Assembly: GCA_016793445.1 (NCBI GenBank)
Contig: JAEUME010000011.1
Coordinates: 1 to 64,000 of the forward strand
Direction: 5' to 3'
DNA: 64,000 nt
DNA from: Hyphomicrobium sp.
GTDB taxonomy: Bacteria; Pseudomonadota; Alphaproteobacteria; Rhizobiales; Hyphomicrobiaceae
Shown: in pieces, positions 17,658 through 26,768 of the stretch
Layout: the number at the start of each line of letters is the position of its first letter
Position numbering within the stretch: the first letter of the stretch is position 1
Position numbers and translations under genes: made by a program
Notes under the pieces: model-generated
Told to the model about the DNA's origin: nothing
The model's input: the letters and a program-made list of their open reading frames with translations, nothing else
The model's database searches: none

Positions 17658-17963
17658 TCAGTACTGCTTTTCACACCAGGAAGACGTGGCCGACTTGCAT
17701 GACACGGGAAAGGCCTTCGCCATTTTTTCCGCCGCAGCCCATTCGTCCTCATCGACGCCGTTGTTCACGTCTGAGTCCATAGCCGTAAAGGTCGGCGCCG
17801 GGTCGAGCTTGAGTTTCGACACATTCGCCTCCCACTCCGTGCGGCTGATCCGGCCGTTGCCATCGGTGTCGAGGGATTTGAAATGGTCGGCCCAGCCGGC
17901 GGCGACAGCGGCCGTTCCCGAAAGCAGTAACACCGTAACGAAAGCGACCCATTTTTTGGTCAT
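17658..17963 (-). CDS. Small secreted EF-hand protein
   Basis: The 101-residue protein has a signal peptide (about residues 1-22, ending AVAAG) and two EF-hand loops. DTDGNGRISRTEWE has all canonical calcium positions (D-x-D-x-N-x-R-x-S-x-x-x-E-like). DSDVNNGVDEDEW is the second, with an Asn-Gly centre. It is probably a periplasmic calcium-binding protein of unknown partner. Two cysteines near the C-terminus (VSCKS and SWCEK) may pair. The ATG follows AGGGAGAAG at five bases. It stands alone, convergent with the SDR remnant. Confidence 0.85.
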   Translation of the reverse strand: MTKKWVAFVTVLLLSGTAAVAAGWADHFKSLDTDGNGRISRTEWEANVSKLKLDPAPTFTAMDSDVNNGVDEDEWAAAEKMAKAFPVSCKSATSSWCEKQY

Positions 17964-18557
17964 AGCGTCTTCTCCCTTATGACGGTTGTTCTATCGTCTG
18001 ACGATGGCGACCCTTGCGCACAATGGTCGTGCCGCCGTTTTTTGGCAGCCTCGCAACGGACGCCTTCTCTCCAAGCTTAATCAATGGCAACCCTTGCAAA
18101 TCCGCCCGGGAGATACTGGCAGGTGCACTGAGACTGCGGATCTCGCGGCCGCGATACGGATATCGGCGGCTGGACATGCACGCTTGCCACGTACTCTTTC
18201 CCTCTCCCCATCCTTAACGGGGAGAGGGTCAGGGTGAGGGGCGGCTCCAAAGAGAAAAGTGGCTTCATGCGCTGCCAACGGCGAGAGCGCGACAGCACGC
18301 GCTGAGGTGCAAGCGGCGCCGCGGGCCGCCCCCTCACCCGCCCCTTCGGGGCACCCTCTCCCCGCACGCGGGGAGAGGAAGACACCCTTGGATGACCCGA
18401 TCACAAGGATTGCACCCTCTCCCCGCGCGCGAGAGCTTGCCTCTCGTCCTGACACGGCCCTTTGCGCGCAATCGGCATTGACCCGCTGCACGTGGCTGCC
18501 TAGAGCTTTTTGAACCCTGTCGCCGTTTGCCTAGCCACCGGAAAGCACCAGCATCGC
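17964..18557. other. Intergenic region dominated by mosaic repeats
   Basis: About 590 bases between the EF-hand gene and plsY. The first 220 should hold the EF-hand promoter. Bases 18200-18445 are a composite repeat described separately. The open frames here are products of the repeat's GC composition, and I support no gene in it. Confidence 0.6.
18200..18445. repeat. Composite RIME-like mosaic repeat
   Basis: Two kinds of half-element are present. The first (18200-18258) reads CCCTCTCCCC, a short spacer, GGGGAGAGGGTCAGGGTGAG, then a GGCTCCAAAGAGAAA tail. The second (about 18327-18378) reads CCCTCACCCGCCCCTTCGGG followed by GCACCCTCTCCCCGC and its palindromic partner. A third, shorter palindrome lies at 18414-18445. 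The same halves recur at 25970-26154 (reversed) and 47440-47585, which marks them as a dispersed family. Confidence 0.85.
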
Positions 18558-19190
18558 ATGAGCCCGCAAGCCCCCTTTCCGATTCTCATGATCGACGGGT
18601 TTTGGCCGTGGTTCATCGAGGCGGGCGTGCTCGGCTACCTGCTGGGATCCATTCCGTTCGGGCTGCTGCTGACGCGGGCGGCCGGACTTGGCGATGTGCG
18701 CGCGATCGGCTCGGGCAACATCGGCGCGACCAACGTGCTGCGCACAGGCTCCAAGAAGCTCGCCGCCGCGACGCTCCTGCTCGATGGCCTGAAGGGAACC
18801 GTCGCGGTGCTTCTGGCGCGCTACTTCTGGGGCGAGGCGCCTGCCGTGCTGGCCGGCCTTTCCGCATTTCTGGGCCACATCTATCCGGTGTGGCTGAGGT
18901 TCAGAGGCGGCAAGGGCGTAGCAACGTACATCGGCGTGCTGGCCGGGCTCCATTGGCCCACCGCACTCACCTTCTGCGCGATCTGGCTCGCGATCGCGTT
19001 CACGCTCAAGTACTCCTCGCTGTCCGCGCTCGTGGCAAGCTTGGCCGCACCGCTTGTTCTGTGGTGGACGGGCGAGACGGCGCTCGCGGCCGTTGCCAGC
19101 CTCATGACGGCGCTGCTGCTGTGGAAGCACCGCGCCAATATTGCCCGGCTGATGGCCGGCACGGAGCCGAAAATTGGCGCCAAGACGTGA
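18558..19190 (+). CDS. plsY: Acyl-phosphate glycerol-3-phosphate acyltransferase
   Basis: PlsY transfers an acyl group from acyl-phosphate to glycerol-3-phosphate at the inner membrane, giving lysophosphatidic acid at the start of phospholipid synthesis. The 210-residue protein has the three family motifs: GSIPFGLLL near the start, [14 protein letters not shown] and [18 protein letters not shown]. It also has several hydrophobic helices, as expected for this multipass enzyme. The ATG at 18558 is used; a second in-frame ATG at 18588 is possible. Its end overlaps the dprA start by 17 bases. Confidence 0.95.
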   Translation: MSPQAPFPILMIDGFWPWFIEAGVLGYLLGSIPFGLLLTRAAGLGDVRAIGSGNIGATNVLRTGSKKLAAATLLLDGLKGTVAVLLARYFWGEAPAVLAGLSAFLGHIYPVWLRFRGGKGVATYIGVLAGLHWPTALTFCAIWLAIAFTLKYSSLSALVASLAAPLVLWWTGETALAAVASLMTALLLWKHRANIARLMAGTEPKIGAKT

Positions 19191-20346
19191 GCCGCCGAAC
19201 CTGTTCCGGCCCGCGCCGCTGCCGGTCGCCACATTGGGGCCGGACGAGCAGCTTGCGTGCCTGCGGCTGATCCGCTCCGACAATGTAGGCCCCGTCACCT
19301 TCCGCGAGTTGATCAACACCTACGGCGGCGCGGCCAAGGCGCTGGAAGTTTTGCCCGAAATCGCGCGGCGCGCGGGCCGCGGCAAGCCGATCCGCATCTG
19401 CCCTCTCCATCAGGCTGAGGCGGAGCTGGAAACGGCGCATGCGTGCGGGGCGCAGCCCATCTTCACCATCGAGCCCAATTACCCAGCGCGACTAGCCATG
19501 CTCGATGCGCCTCCGCCCCTTCTCTATGTGAAGGGACGAGCCATCCTTCTCAATGCGCCGAGCGTCGCCATCGTCGGCTCGCGCGAAAGTTCCGCAGCGG
19601 GCGTCAAACTCGCGCGGCATTTTGCAAAAGGCCTGGGAGACGCCGGCTACGTGGTCGTATCCGGGCTGGCGCGCGGGATCGACGGAGCGGCGCATGAGAC
19701 GGCGCTGGCCAGCGGCACGGTTGCAGTCCTGGCTGGCGGTCTCGACATCGTCTATCCGCCCGAGCATCGCACGCTTCAGGACCGCATCGCCGTCGAGGGA
19801 TGTCTGGTGAGCGAGCAGCGGCCTGGCTTCACCCCGCGCGGCAAGGACTTCCCCAAGCGAAACCGCATCATTTCCGGCATCGCCAGTGGCGTCATTATCG
19901 TCGAGGCGGCCGCGCGCTCGGGCACGCTCGTCACCGCACGTTATGCCGCCGAGCAGGGCCGCGAGGTGTTCGCAGTGCCGGGCCATCCCCTCGACCCGCG
20001 CGCGGAGGGCACCAACCGGCTGATCAAGAACGGCGCAACACTGGTCACCGAGGTGGGGGACGTCCTGTCGATCCTGGCGCCGCTGACAGGTCTGAGAGAA
20101 GCCCCGCCTGGCCCGGACCCGTTCCCACAGCCCGTCTTGCCACCCCCGCTGCCGCCGCCGGAGTTCGGCGATCAAGACCGCGACCGCGTGTGGCAAGCGC
20201 TCGGGCCCGCCCCCGTCGACGTAGGGGCCGTCATCGAGGCCACGGGCCTGCCCGTTCGCGTGGTGCAGATCGCGCTTATGGAACTGGAGCTTGCCGGCCG
20301 CCTTACGCGTCCGGGCCCGGGACTGGTGGCCGCGCTTCCCGATTGA
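19174..20346 (+). CDS. dprA: DNA-processing protein DprA
   Basis: DprA binds incoming single-stranded DNA during transformation and loads RecA. The 390-residue protein has the Rossmann-like core with [41 protein letters not shown] and [11 protein letters not shown] Pro-rich linker (about residues 310-325) leads to a C-terminal winged-helix-like domain that begins near [11 protein letters not shown] use the TTG at 19174 because a CGGAG precedes it by six bases and the start then overlaps plsY. No ATG lies in frame before the conserved region. The plsY-dprA pairing is common in alphaproteobacteria. Confidence 0.93.
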   Translation: MAPRREPPNLFRPAPLPVATLGPDEQLACLRLIRSDNVGPVTFRELINTYGGAAKALEVLPEIARRAGRGKPIRICPLHQAEAELETAHACGAQPIFTIEPNYPARLAMLDAPPPLLYVKGRAILLNAPSVAIVGSRESSAAGVKLARHFAKGLGDAGYVVVSGLARGIDGAAHETALASGTVAVLAGGLDIVYPPEHRTLQDRIAVEGCLVSEQRPGFTPRGKDFPKRNRIISGIASGVIIVEAAARSGTLVTARYAAEQGREVFAVPGHPLDPRAEGTNRLIKNGATLVTEVGDVLSILAPLTGLREAPPGPDPFPQPVLPPPLPPPEFGDQDRDRVWQALGPAPVDVGAVIEATGLPVRVVQIALMELELAGRLTRPGPGLVAALPD

Positions 20347-20392
20347 CGTTGGCCCAGCCGTCCGCTGAAATTCCCAGCCGCTTTATGGCGCT

Positions 20393-20635
20393 CTATAATT
20401 GGCGGGCTTGGCGCAGGGCTTCCGCATGGGACAGGGCGAGCAGGCCTGCCAGCGTGTCGCATCTGCAGGTGACGGCAATGGCCTGAAGCTCCAGCAGAAG
20501 GTCGGCCACATATTCCAGCCGATCCGCCTCCCGCACACGTTCGGGTTGCGGCAAGTTGGACTTTACGGGCTTGGATTCAGGCACATCAGAGGATATTGGC
20601 ATTCTAAGGTTGTCCTGCCCGAACAGATCGCTCAT
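20393..20635 (-). CDS. Small conserved alphaproteobacterial protein, function unknown
   Basis: The 80-residue product has a polar, Pro-rich first half. Its helical second half reads EYVADLLLELQAIAVTCRCD and then TLAGLLALSHAEALRQAR. I recognise this helix pattern as typical of small uncharacterised Hyphomicrobiales proteins, but know no function. It lies on the minus strand between dprA and topA. An imperfect palindrome (20644-20669) sits just upstream of its start. Confidence 0.62.
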   Translation of the reverse strand: MSDLFGQDNLRMPISSDVPESKPVKSNLPQPERVREADRLEYVADLLLELQAIAVTCRCDTLAGLLALSHAEALRQARQL

Positions 20636-20643
20636 TACGTGTA

Positions 20644-20669
20644 AACCTTAATTCATTCTATTAAAGGTT
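20644..20669. promoter_or_regulatory. Imperfect palindrome in the divergent topA upstream region
   Basis: AACCTTAAT and ATTAAAGGTT face each other around a seven-base centre in an AT-rich patch. The patch begins nine bases from the start codon of the minus-strand 80-residue gene and about 160 bases before topA. It could be an operator or promoter-proximal element. No named binding site is matched. Confidence 0.35.
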
Positions 20670-20827
20670 GCAATAACATTTCTGCCGCAACCCACAGGCG
20701 CGACGTGGGGTCGTTTGACAGTCCGGCGGGGATCACCCATCTTCCCGCGCCATGAATGCGAAAGGGCCTTGCAGCCTTAACCAAGAGACCCAAGCCCGGG
20801 CAGCTCGCCTCCCCCAGAAAGCGACAG

Positions 20828-23584
20828 ATGAACGTCCTCATTGTTGAATCGCCTGCCAAGGCCAAGACAATCAATAAGTATCTTGGCCCGAGCTATAAGG
20901 TTCTCGCGTCCTACGGACACGTTCGCGACCTGCCCGCGAAAGACGGCTCGGTCGAGCCCGACAACGATTTTGCGATGCACTGGGACGTCGACGGCAAATC
21001 TCAGAAGATCGTGCGCGAGATCGCCGAAGCAGTCAAAAATGCCGACAAGCTGATCCTCGCCACCGACCCTGACCGCGAGGGCGAAGCGATCTCCTGGCAC
21101 ATCCTGGAAATTCTTACTCATAAGAAGGCCCTGAAAAAGGACCTCGACATCGAGCGCGTCGCTTTCAACGCCATCACCAAGCAGTCGATCCTGGCCGCGC
21201 TGAAGGAGCCGCGCAAGATCGATGCGCCGCTGGTGGATGCCTACCTCGCGCGCCGGGCGCTGGATTATCTGGTGGGATTTACCCTTTCGCCCGTGCTGTG
21301 GCGCAAACTGCCGGGCTCGCGCTCGGCGGGCCGCGTGCAGTCGGTTGCGCTGCGGCTCGTCTGCGATCGCGAAGCCGAGATCGAGGCGTTCAACACCGAA
21401 GAATACTGGACCATCGAAGCGCTGCTTTCGACGGCGAAGAGCGAGGACTTCCGCGCCCGCCTTACCACCATCGCCGGCACGGCGCTCAAGAAGCTCGACA
21501 TCAAGGATGAGGCCAGCGCGTCCGCCATCAAGGCTGCCATCGAGAACCAGGTGTTCCGCGTCACAAGCGTGGAGAAGAAGGCCGCCAAGCGCAATCCTTA
21601 TCCACCCTTCACCACCTCCACGCTGCAGATGGATGCCTCGCGCAAGCTCAATTTCTCGGCCAAGCAGACCATGCAGGTCGCCCAGAAGCTTTACGAAGGC
21701 ATCGACCTGGGCGGCGAAGCGGTCGGCCTCATCACCTACATGCGAACCGATGGCGTGCAGATCGTCCCCGAAGCCGTCTCGCAGATCCGCGACGTGATCG
21801 CAGCCGAGTACGGCAAGAACTACACGCCCTTTGCGCGCGAGTACAAAACCAAGGCCAAGAACGCACAAGAGGCCCACGAGGCGATCCGGCCGACCGATCC
21901 GCGCCGCAAGCCTGAGCAAATCCGCCGCTATCTCGACAAGGATCAGTTCGCGCTTTACGACCTCATCTGGAAGCGTGCGATTGCATCACAGATGGCATCC
22001 GCCGATCTGGAACAGACCACGGCGGAGATCGCGGTCAAGGGCCGTGACGGCAAGGACTATGGCCTTCGCGCGAACGGCTCTGTCCTAATGTTCGATGGCT
22101 TCCTGAGGGTGTACGAGGAAGGCCGGGACGACAAATTCCGCTACGTGCAAAAGGGCAAGGACGATCCTGCCGAGGGCGAGGACGATGATAACCGCCGCCT
22201 GCCGCCGCTGTCAGCGGGCGACCAGGTCAAGGACAAGCAAATCGACGCCGATCAGCACTTCACGCAGCCGCCGCCGCGCTTCACCGAAGCGTCCCTGACT
22301 AAGCGCATGGAAGAGCTCGGGATCGGGCGTCCGTCCACCTACACCTCCATCATGGCCACCCTCGTCGACCGCGGCTACGTCAAGATCGAGAAGAAGCGTC
22401 TGATCCCGGAAGACAAGGGCCGTCTCGTCGTCGGCTTCCTGGAAAACTTCTTCATGCGCTACGTCGAGTACGACTTCACAGCCGGTCTGGAAGACAAGCT
22501 CGACCTCATCTCCAACGGCGATCTCGATTGGAAGGCCGTGTTGCGCGACTTCTGGAAGGACTTCACCGCCGCCATCGAGGACATCAAGGATCTGCGCGTC
22601 GGCGACGTGATGGAAGCGTTGAACGAGATGCTTGCGCCGCACATCTTCCCGCCCAAGGAGGATGGCTCTGATCCGCGCCTGTGCCCCAAGTGCGGCAGCG
22701 GCCGGTTGAGCCTGAAGCCGTCGCGCTTTGGACCGTTCATCGGGTGCGGCAACTATCCCGACTGCAATTACACGCGCCAGCTCACGCAGACGGACGGCGC
22801 GGATGCCGCGCTGGACGGCAAGGTGCTGGGTTATGACGACGACGGCGTCGCCGTCACGCTGCGCAACGGACGCTTCGGTCCCTACGTGCAATTGGGCGAG
22901 GCGGAAGGCGAGGAGAAGCCCAAGCGCGCGAGCCTGCCCAAGGGCGTGGACGCGGCGACGCTCGACTTCGAGCGCGCCATGCAGTTCCTGTCGCTGCCGC
23001 GTGAGGTCGGCATTCATCCCGAAACCGGCACGCCGGTCACCGCGGGGCTCGGCCGCTACGGGCCCTTCATTCTCCACGACGGCACGTATGCCAATCTGGA
23101 GTCCATGGAAGACGTTTTCACCATCGGCCTCAACCGCGCCGTCACGCTGCTTGCCGAAAAGCGCGCGGGCGGCGGCAAGAGCCGCTTCCAGCGCGCTGCG
23201 CCAACGGTCCTCAAGGATTTGGGTGAGCATCCTGTCGAGGGCGGCAAGATCCAGGTGCTTTCGGGCCGCTATGGGCCTTACGTGACCCATAACAAGGTCA
23301 ACGCCACAGTGCCCAAGTCCAAGAAGCCGGAGGATCTGACGCAGCAAGAGGCCATCGAGCTCATCAACGAGCGCATCGCCAAGGGCGGCGGCAAAAAACC
23401 GGCGAAGAAGGCAAAGGCCGCCGCCAAGAAGGCACCCGCCAAAGCCGCCGGCGACGGCGACAAGCCCGCCAAGAAGGCCGCGGCGGCGCCTGCGAAGAGC
23501 CCAGCCAAAAAGACGCCCGCAAGGCCCGCCGCGCAGCCAGCGGCGGTGAAAAAGGTTGCTCCCAAGAAATCGGCCAAGGCCTGA
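20828..23584 (+). CDS. topA: DNA topoisomerase I
   Basis: TopA relaxes negative supercoils by cutting one strand through a tyrosine. The 918-residue protein begins MNVLIVESPAKAKTINKYLG, the start of the Toprim domain. It has the acidic triad in ATDPDREGE (Asp80, Asp82, Glu84) and the active-site tyrosine in GLITYMRTDG (Tyr304). The C-terminal part has one clear four-cysteine zinc finger (CPKCGSGRL with GCGNYPDC), further zinc-finger-like repeats that have lost cysteines, and a Lys/Ala/Pro-rich basic tail from about residue 855. The frame is open for 72 bases upstream, but this ATG gives the conserved start. rnr follows closely. Confidence 0.97.
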   Translation: MNVLIVESPAKAKTINKYLGPSYKVLASYGHVRDLPAKDGSVEPDNDFAMHWDVDGKSQKIVREIAEAVKNADKLILATDPDREGEAISWHILEILTHKKALKKDLDIERVAFNAITKQSILAALKEPRKIDAPLVDAYLARRALDYLVGFTLSPVLWRKLPGSRSAGRVQSVALRLVCDREAEIEAFNTEEYWTIEALLSTAKSEDFRARLTTIAGTALKKLDIKDEASASAIKAAIENQVFRVTSVEKKAAKRNPYPPFTTSTLQMDASRKLNFSAKQTMQVAQKLYEGIDLGGEAVGLITYMRTDGVQIVPEAVSQIRDVIAAEYGKNYTPFAREYKTKAKNAQEAHEAIRPTDPRRKPEQIRRYLDKDQFALYDLIWKRAIASQMASADLEQTTAEIAVKGRDGKDYGLRANGSVLMFDGFLRVYEEGRDDKFRYVQKGKDDPAEGEDDDNRRLPPLSAGDQVKDKQIDADQHFTQPPPRFTEASLTKRMEELGIGRPSTYTSIMATLVDRGYVKIEKKRLIPEDKGRLVVGFLENFFMRYVEYDFTAGLEDKLDLISNGDLDWKAVLRDFWKDFTAAIEDIKDLRVGDVMEALNEMLAPHIFPPKEDGSDPRLCPKCGSGRLSLKPSRFGPFIGCGNYPDCNYTRQLTQTDGADAALDGKVLGYDDDGVAVTLRNGRFGPYVQLGEAEGEEKPKRASLPKGVDAATLDFERAMQFLSLPREVGIHPETGTPVTAGLGRYGPFILHDGTYANLESMEDVFTIGLNRAVTLLAEKRAGGGKSRFQRAAPTVLKDLGEHPVEGGKIQVLSGRYGPYVTHNKVNATVPKSKKPEDLTQQEAIELINERIAKGGGKKPAKKAKAAAKKAPAKAAGDGDKPAKKAAAAPAKSPAKKTPARPAAQPAAVKKVAPKKSAKA

Positions 23585-23610
23585 AGCTTAAGACTTCCCA
23601 AGGAGACGCG

Positions 23611-25896
23611 GTGGCCCGCAAACCCAAAGATCCGCGCGCCCCCGCCGATGGTGGCCTGCCGAGCAGGGAGCAGATCCTGGAGTTTCTGAACTCCGCGCAG
23701 GCCAAGGCGGGCAAGCGTGAGATCGCGCGCGCCTTCAACGTCAAGGGCGGTGCGCGCATTGCGCTCAAGCGCGTGCTGGCCGAGATGGCGGAAGAAGGAC
23801 TCCTTTCCGGCGACAAGAAAGACCTGCGCGAAACCGGCCGCTTGCCCCCGGTGACGCAAATTGAAATCACCGGGCGCGACCGCGATGGCGACCTGATCGG
23901 CAAGCCCGTGATCTGGGAGGAGGAAGGCCCGCGCCCCGTGGTGCGTCTTCTTATCGGTACGCGCGAGGGCGATGCCGAAATCGGTGCGGGGGATCGCGTG
24001 CTGGCCCGGCTCGCCAGATTGCCACGCGGCGGCGATGCCGACTACGAGGCGACGCCCATCAAGAAGCTGCCGCGCGAGAAGCGCCGTCTGCTCGGCATCT
24101 ATCGCGAGGCCAAGCGCGGCGGTGGCACCGTCGAGCCCATCGACCGCAAGGAGCTGAAGAGCTGGTCCATCGCTCCGGGGGACGAGGGCGAGGCGGAGGA
24201 CGGCGATCTGGTGCGCTTCGATCTGGTGCGCAAGGGCCGCTTTGCAACGCCGCGCGCGCAGGTCTTGGAGTGCCTCGGCAATCCCTCCGACCAACGCCAG
24301 ATCTCGCTCATCGCAATCCACGCCCACGGCATCCCGGAGGACTTCCCCGAAAGCGTCATCACGCAAGCCGAGAACCTCGATCCGCCCACCATGGAGGGCC
24401 GTACAGATTTACGGAACGTGCCGCTTCTCACCATCGACCCGGTGGACGCGCGCGATCACGATGATGCCGTCTATGCAGAACCCGATTCCGATCCAAGGAA
24501 CGAAGGCGGATGGATCGTCATCGTGGCTATTGCCGATGTCGCCCACTACATCCGGCCGCACACCAAGCTCGACCAGGAAGCGCAACTGCGCGGCAACTCC
24601 GTCTACTTTCCAGACCGCGTCGTACCGATGCTGCCGGAGAAGATTTCGAACGATCTGTGCTCGCTGCGTGAAGGCGAGGAGCGGCCCTGCCTCGCCGCCC
24701 GCATGGTGTTCGACAAATGGGGCGAGAAGAAAAACCACACGTTCCTGCGCGCCATGATGAAGTCGGCTGCCAAGCTCTCCTATCAGGAGGCGCAGGCCGC
24801 GATCGACGGGCGCGTGTCGGAGAAGTGCGCGCCTTTGATGGAAGGAGCGCTGAGGCCCCTGTGGGACGCCTATGGAGCGTTGGCCAAGGCGCGCGACAAG
24901 CGAGGTCCGCTCGACCTCGATCTGCCCGAGCGCAAGATCAAGCTCGACGCGCAAGGGCGGGTCGAGCAGGTCATTACGCCCGAGCGCCTCGATGCACACC
25001 GGCTCATTGAAGAAATGATGATCCAGGCGAACGTCGCTGCCGCCGAGACGCTGGAAGAAAAGAAGTCTCCGCTTGTCTACCGCGTGCACGACGCGCCGAG
25101 CCAGGAGAAGCTCAAGGGCTTGCGCGACTTCCTTGAAACCCTCGACATGAAGATCCCGCACGCGGGCGCCTTGAAGCCCGATGCCTTCAACAAGGTTCTT
25201 GCGCAGGCCAAGGATCTGCCGGTGCCCGACCTTATCAACGAGGTGATCCTGCGCTCGCAATCGCAGGCCGAGTATGCGCCCAAGAACATCGGCCACTTCG
25301 GACTGAATCTGGCGCGCTATGCGCACTTCACCTCGCCCATCCGCCGGTATGCCGACCTGCTCGTGCATCGTGCGCTGGTGCGCGCCTTGAAGCTTGGCGA
25401 AGGCGGGCTGACGGACGAGGAGATCCCGCGCCTCACCGCGATCGCCAAGCAGATTTCCGACACCGAGCGCCGCGCCATGGCGGCCGAGCGGGAGACCGCG
25501 GACCGCCTCATTGCGGCGCATCTTGCAGATCGCGTCGGCGCGACGTTCGCTGCGCGCATTGCCGGCGTGACGCGCTCCGGACTGTTTGTAAAACTGAAGG
25601 ACACCGGCGCGGACGGTTACATCCCGATCTCGTCACTGGGCAACGACTACTATCACCATGTCGAGGCGGCGCACGCGCTGATCGGCGCGCGCTCGGGAGA
25701 GGGTTACCGGCTCGGCGATGAGGTCGAGGTGCGCCTGCTGGAGGTCATTCCCTCGGCGGGCGCCATGCGCTTTGAGATGCTCACGCCGGGCCAGCGCGGA
25801 CACTTCACGAGCTTCAAATCCGGCGGCGGCAAACTCCCGCGCGCGCCTCGCGGGGGCAAACCCAAGGGTGGCGGCTTCCGCCGGAGGGGCCGGTAA
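23611..25896 (+). CDS. rnr: Ribonuclease R
   Basis: RNase R is a 3'-to-5' exoribonuclease that degrades structured RNA. The 761-residue protein has an N-terminal winged-helix-like region, cold-shock-type domains, then the RNB catalytic domain with IDPVDARDHDDAVYAE. That motif supplies the cluster of metal-binding aspartates. A C-terminal S1 domain (about residues 645-730: GLFVKLKDTGADGYIPI) is followed by a basic Gly/Arg-rich tail. It starts with GTG at 23611, preceded by AGGAG at a good distance, 26 bases after the topA stop. Co-transcription with topA is likely. Confidence 0.96.
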   Translation: MARKPKDPRAPADGGLPSREQILEFLNSAQAKAGKREIARAFNVKGGARIALKRVLAEMAEEGLLSGDKKDLRETGRLPPVTQIEITGRDRDGDLIGKPVIWEEEGPRPVVRLLIGTREGDAEIGAGDRVLARLARLPRGGDADYEATPIKKLPREKRRLLGIYREAKRGGGTVEPIDRKELKSWSIAPGDEGEAEDGDLVRFDLVRKGRFATPRAQVLECLGNPSDQRQISLIAIHAHGIPEDFPESVITQAENLDPPTMEGRTDLRNVPLLTIDPVDARDHDDAVYAEPDSDPRNEGGWIVIVAIADVAHYIRPHTKLDQEAQLRGNSVYFPDRVVPMLPEKISNDLCSLREGEERPCLAARMVFDKWGEKKNHTFLRAMMKSAAKLSYQEAQAAIDGRVSEKCAPLMEGALRPLWDAYGALAKARDKRGPLDLDLPERKIKLDAQGRVEQVITPERLDAHRLIEEMMIQANVAAAETLEEKKSPLVYRVHDAPSQEKLKGLRDFLETLDMKIPHAGALKPDAFNKVLAQAKDLPVPDLINEVILRSQSQAEYAPKNIGHFGLNLARYAHFTSPIRRYADLLVHRALVRALKLGEGGLTDEEIPRLTAIAKQISDTERRAMAAERETADRLIAAHLADRVGATFAARIAGVTRSGLFVKLKDTGADGYIPISSLGNDYYHHVEAAHALIGARSGEGYRLGDEVEVRLLEVIPSAGAMRFEMLTPGQRGHFTSFKSGGGKLPRAPRGGKPKGGGFRRRGR

Positions 25897-26290
25897 TCCC
25901 AGGGTGCCTTGCGGCAAAGTGGGAACCGATTTTCCGGCAAGCTTTCTTCCCATCTCGTTGGCGGCGCGGCTCCTCTTTCTTTTGGAGCCGCCCCTCACCC
26001 TGACCCTCTCCCCGTAAGAACGGAGAGAGGGAAAAGTGCGCGCGAGAACGCTCTCAGCCCGCTCGTTCGCTGCGCTTGGGCGGCAATCTCAGACCATCTT
26101 CCTCTCCCCGCGCGCGGGGAGAGGGTGCCCCGGAGGGCCGGGTGAGGGGCGGCCGCTCGACATCGAAGCGTGAAGCCGGCAAAACAAGGGCTCAGAGCCA
26201 TTCCGCGATTGCATCAAAACCGGGACGGCTCTGGGGCTGCGGCTTCCCGGCTGCTTGCAAAGCGCGCGCTGGCGGTCCAATTTCTGATCC
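25897..26290. other. Intergenic region after rnr, filled by repeats
   Basis: About 390 bases between rnr and the DUF983 gene. It begins with a copy of the AAGTGGGAACCGATTTTCCG motif (25913-25940, reverse orientation of the copy near 28440), then the composite repeat at 25970-26154. Nothing coding is seen. Confidence 0.65.
25970..26154. repeat. Composite RIME-like mosaic repeat, reversed copy
   Basis: Relative to the copy at 18200 this one is inverted. TCTTTTGGAGCCGCCCCTCA opens it and runs into CCTGACCCTCTCCCC with its palindromic partner. After about 70 bases comes CCTCTCCCCGCGCGCGGGGA followed by GAGGGTGCCCCGGAGGGCCG. The two half-elements keep the same relative layout as in the other copies. 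Confidence 0.85.
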
Positions 26291-26749
26291 ATGACAGTGA
26301 TCAAGCACATCGGCGGCAAGGACAGCGACCATCCGGAGCGTGATGCCTGGACGGCGTTGAAGCGTGGCTGGCGACAGAAGTGTCCGGCATGCGGCAAGTG
26401 CGCTATGTACTGGCGCTATTTGAAGGTGAACGATGCTTGCCCGGCGTGCGGCGAGGAATTGCATCATCAGCGCGCCGATGATGCGCCCCCCTATTTCACG
26501 ATGTTTATCACCGGGCACGTCGTCGTGGGCGGAATTCTTGCGATGGAGCAGTCCTTTGCACCGCCGACCTGGGTGCATCTGATCATATGGCTTCCGATTC
26601 TGGTGGTCATGAGCCTGTGGCTACTGCCGCGCATCAAGGGAGCGCTCATCGCCTATCAGTGGGCCAACAGGATGCACGGTTTCGGCACGTTGGAGGTCGA
26701 AGGCGCCGACATTCCTCCTGCCGAGCCCCGTCCCGCCGGCTCGGCTTGA
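26291..26749 (+). CDS. DUF983 family zinc-ribbon membrane protein
   Basis: The 152-residue protein has an N-terminal zinc ribbon (QKCPACGKCAMYWRYLKV and then ACPACGEELHH). After the typical DDAPPYFTMFITGHVVVG segment, two hydrophobic helices lie at about residues 70-88 and 94-112. This is the DUF983 pattern, an inner-membrane family of unknown function. Its position between rnr and a Nudix gene is a conserved neighbourhood in Hyphomicrobiales as far as I know. The next gene starts 19 bases after its stop. Confidence 0.88.
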   Translation: MTVIKHIGGKDSDHPERDAWTALKRGWRQKCPACGKCAMYWRYLKVNDACPACGEELHHQRADDAPPYFTMFITGHVVVGGILAMEQSFAPPTWVHLIIWLPILVVMSLWLLPRIKGALIAYQWANRMHGFGTLEVEGADIPPAEPRPAGSA

Positions 26750-26768
26750 TACGCGGCTGGCTCATGTC

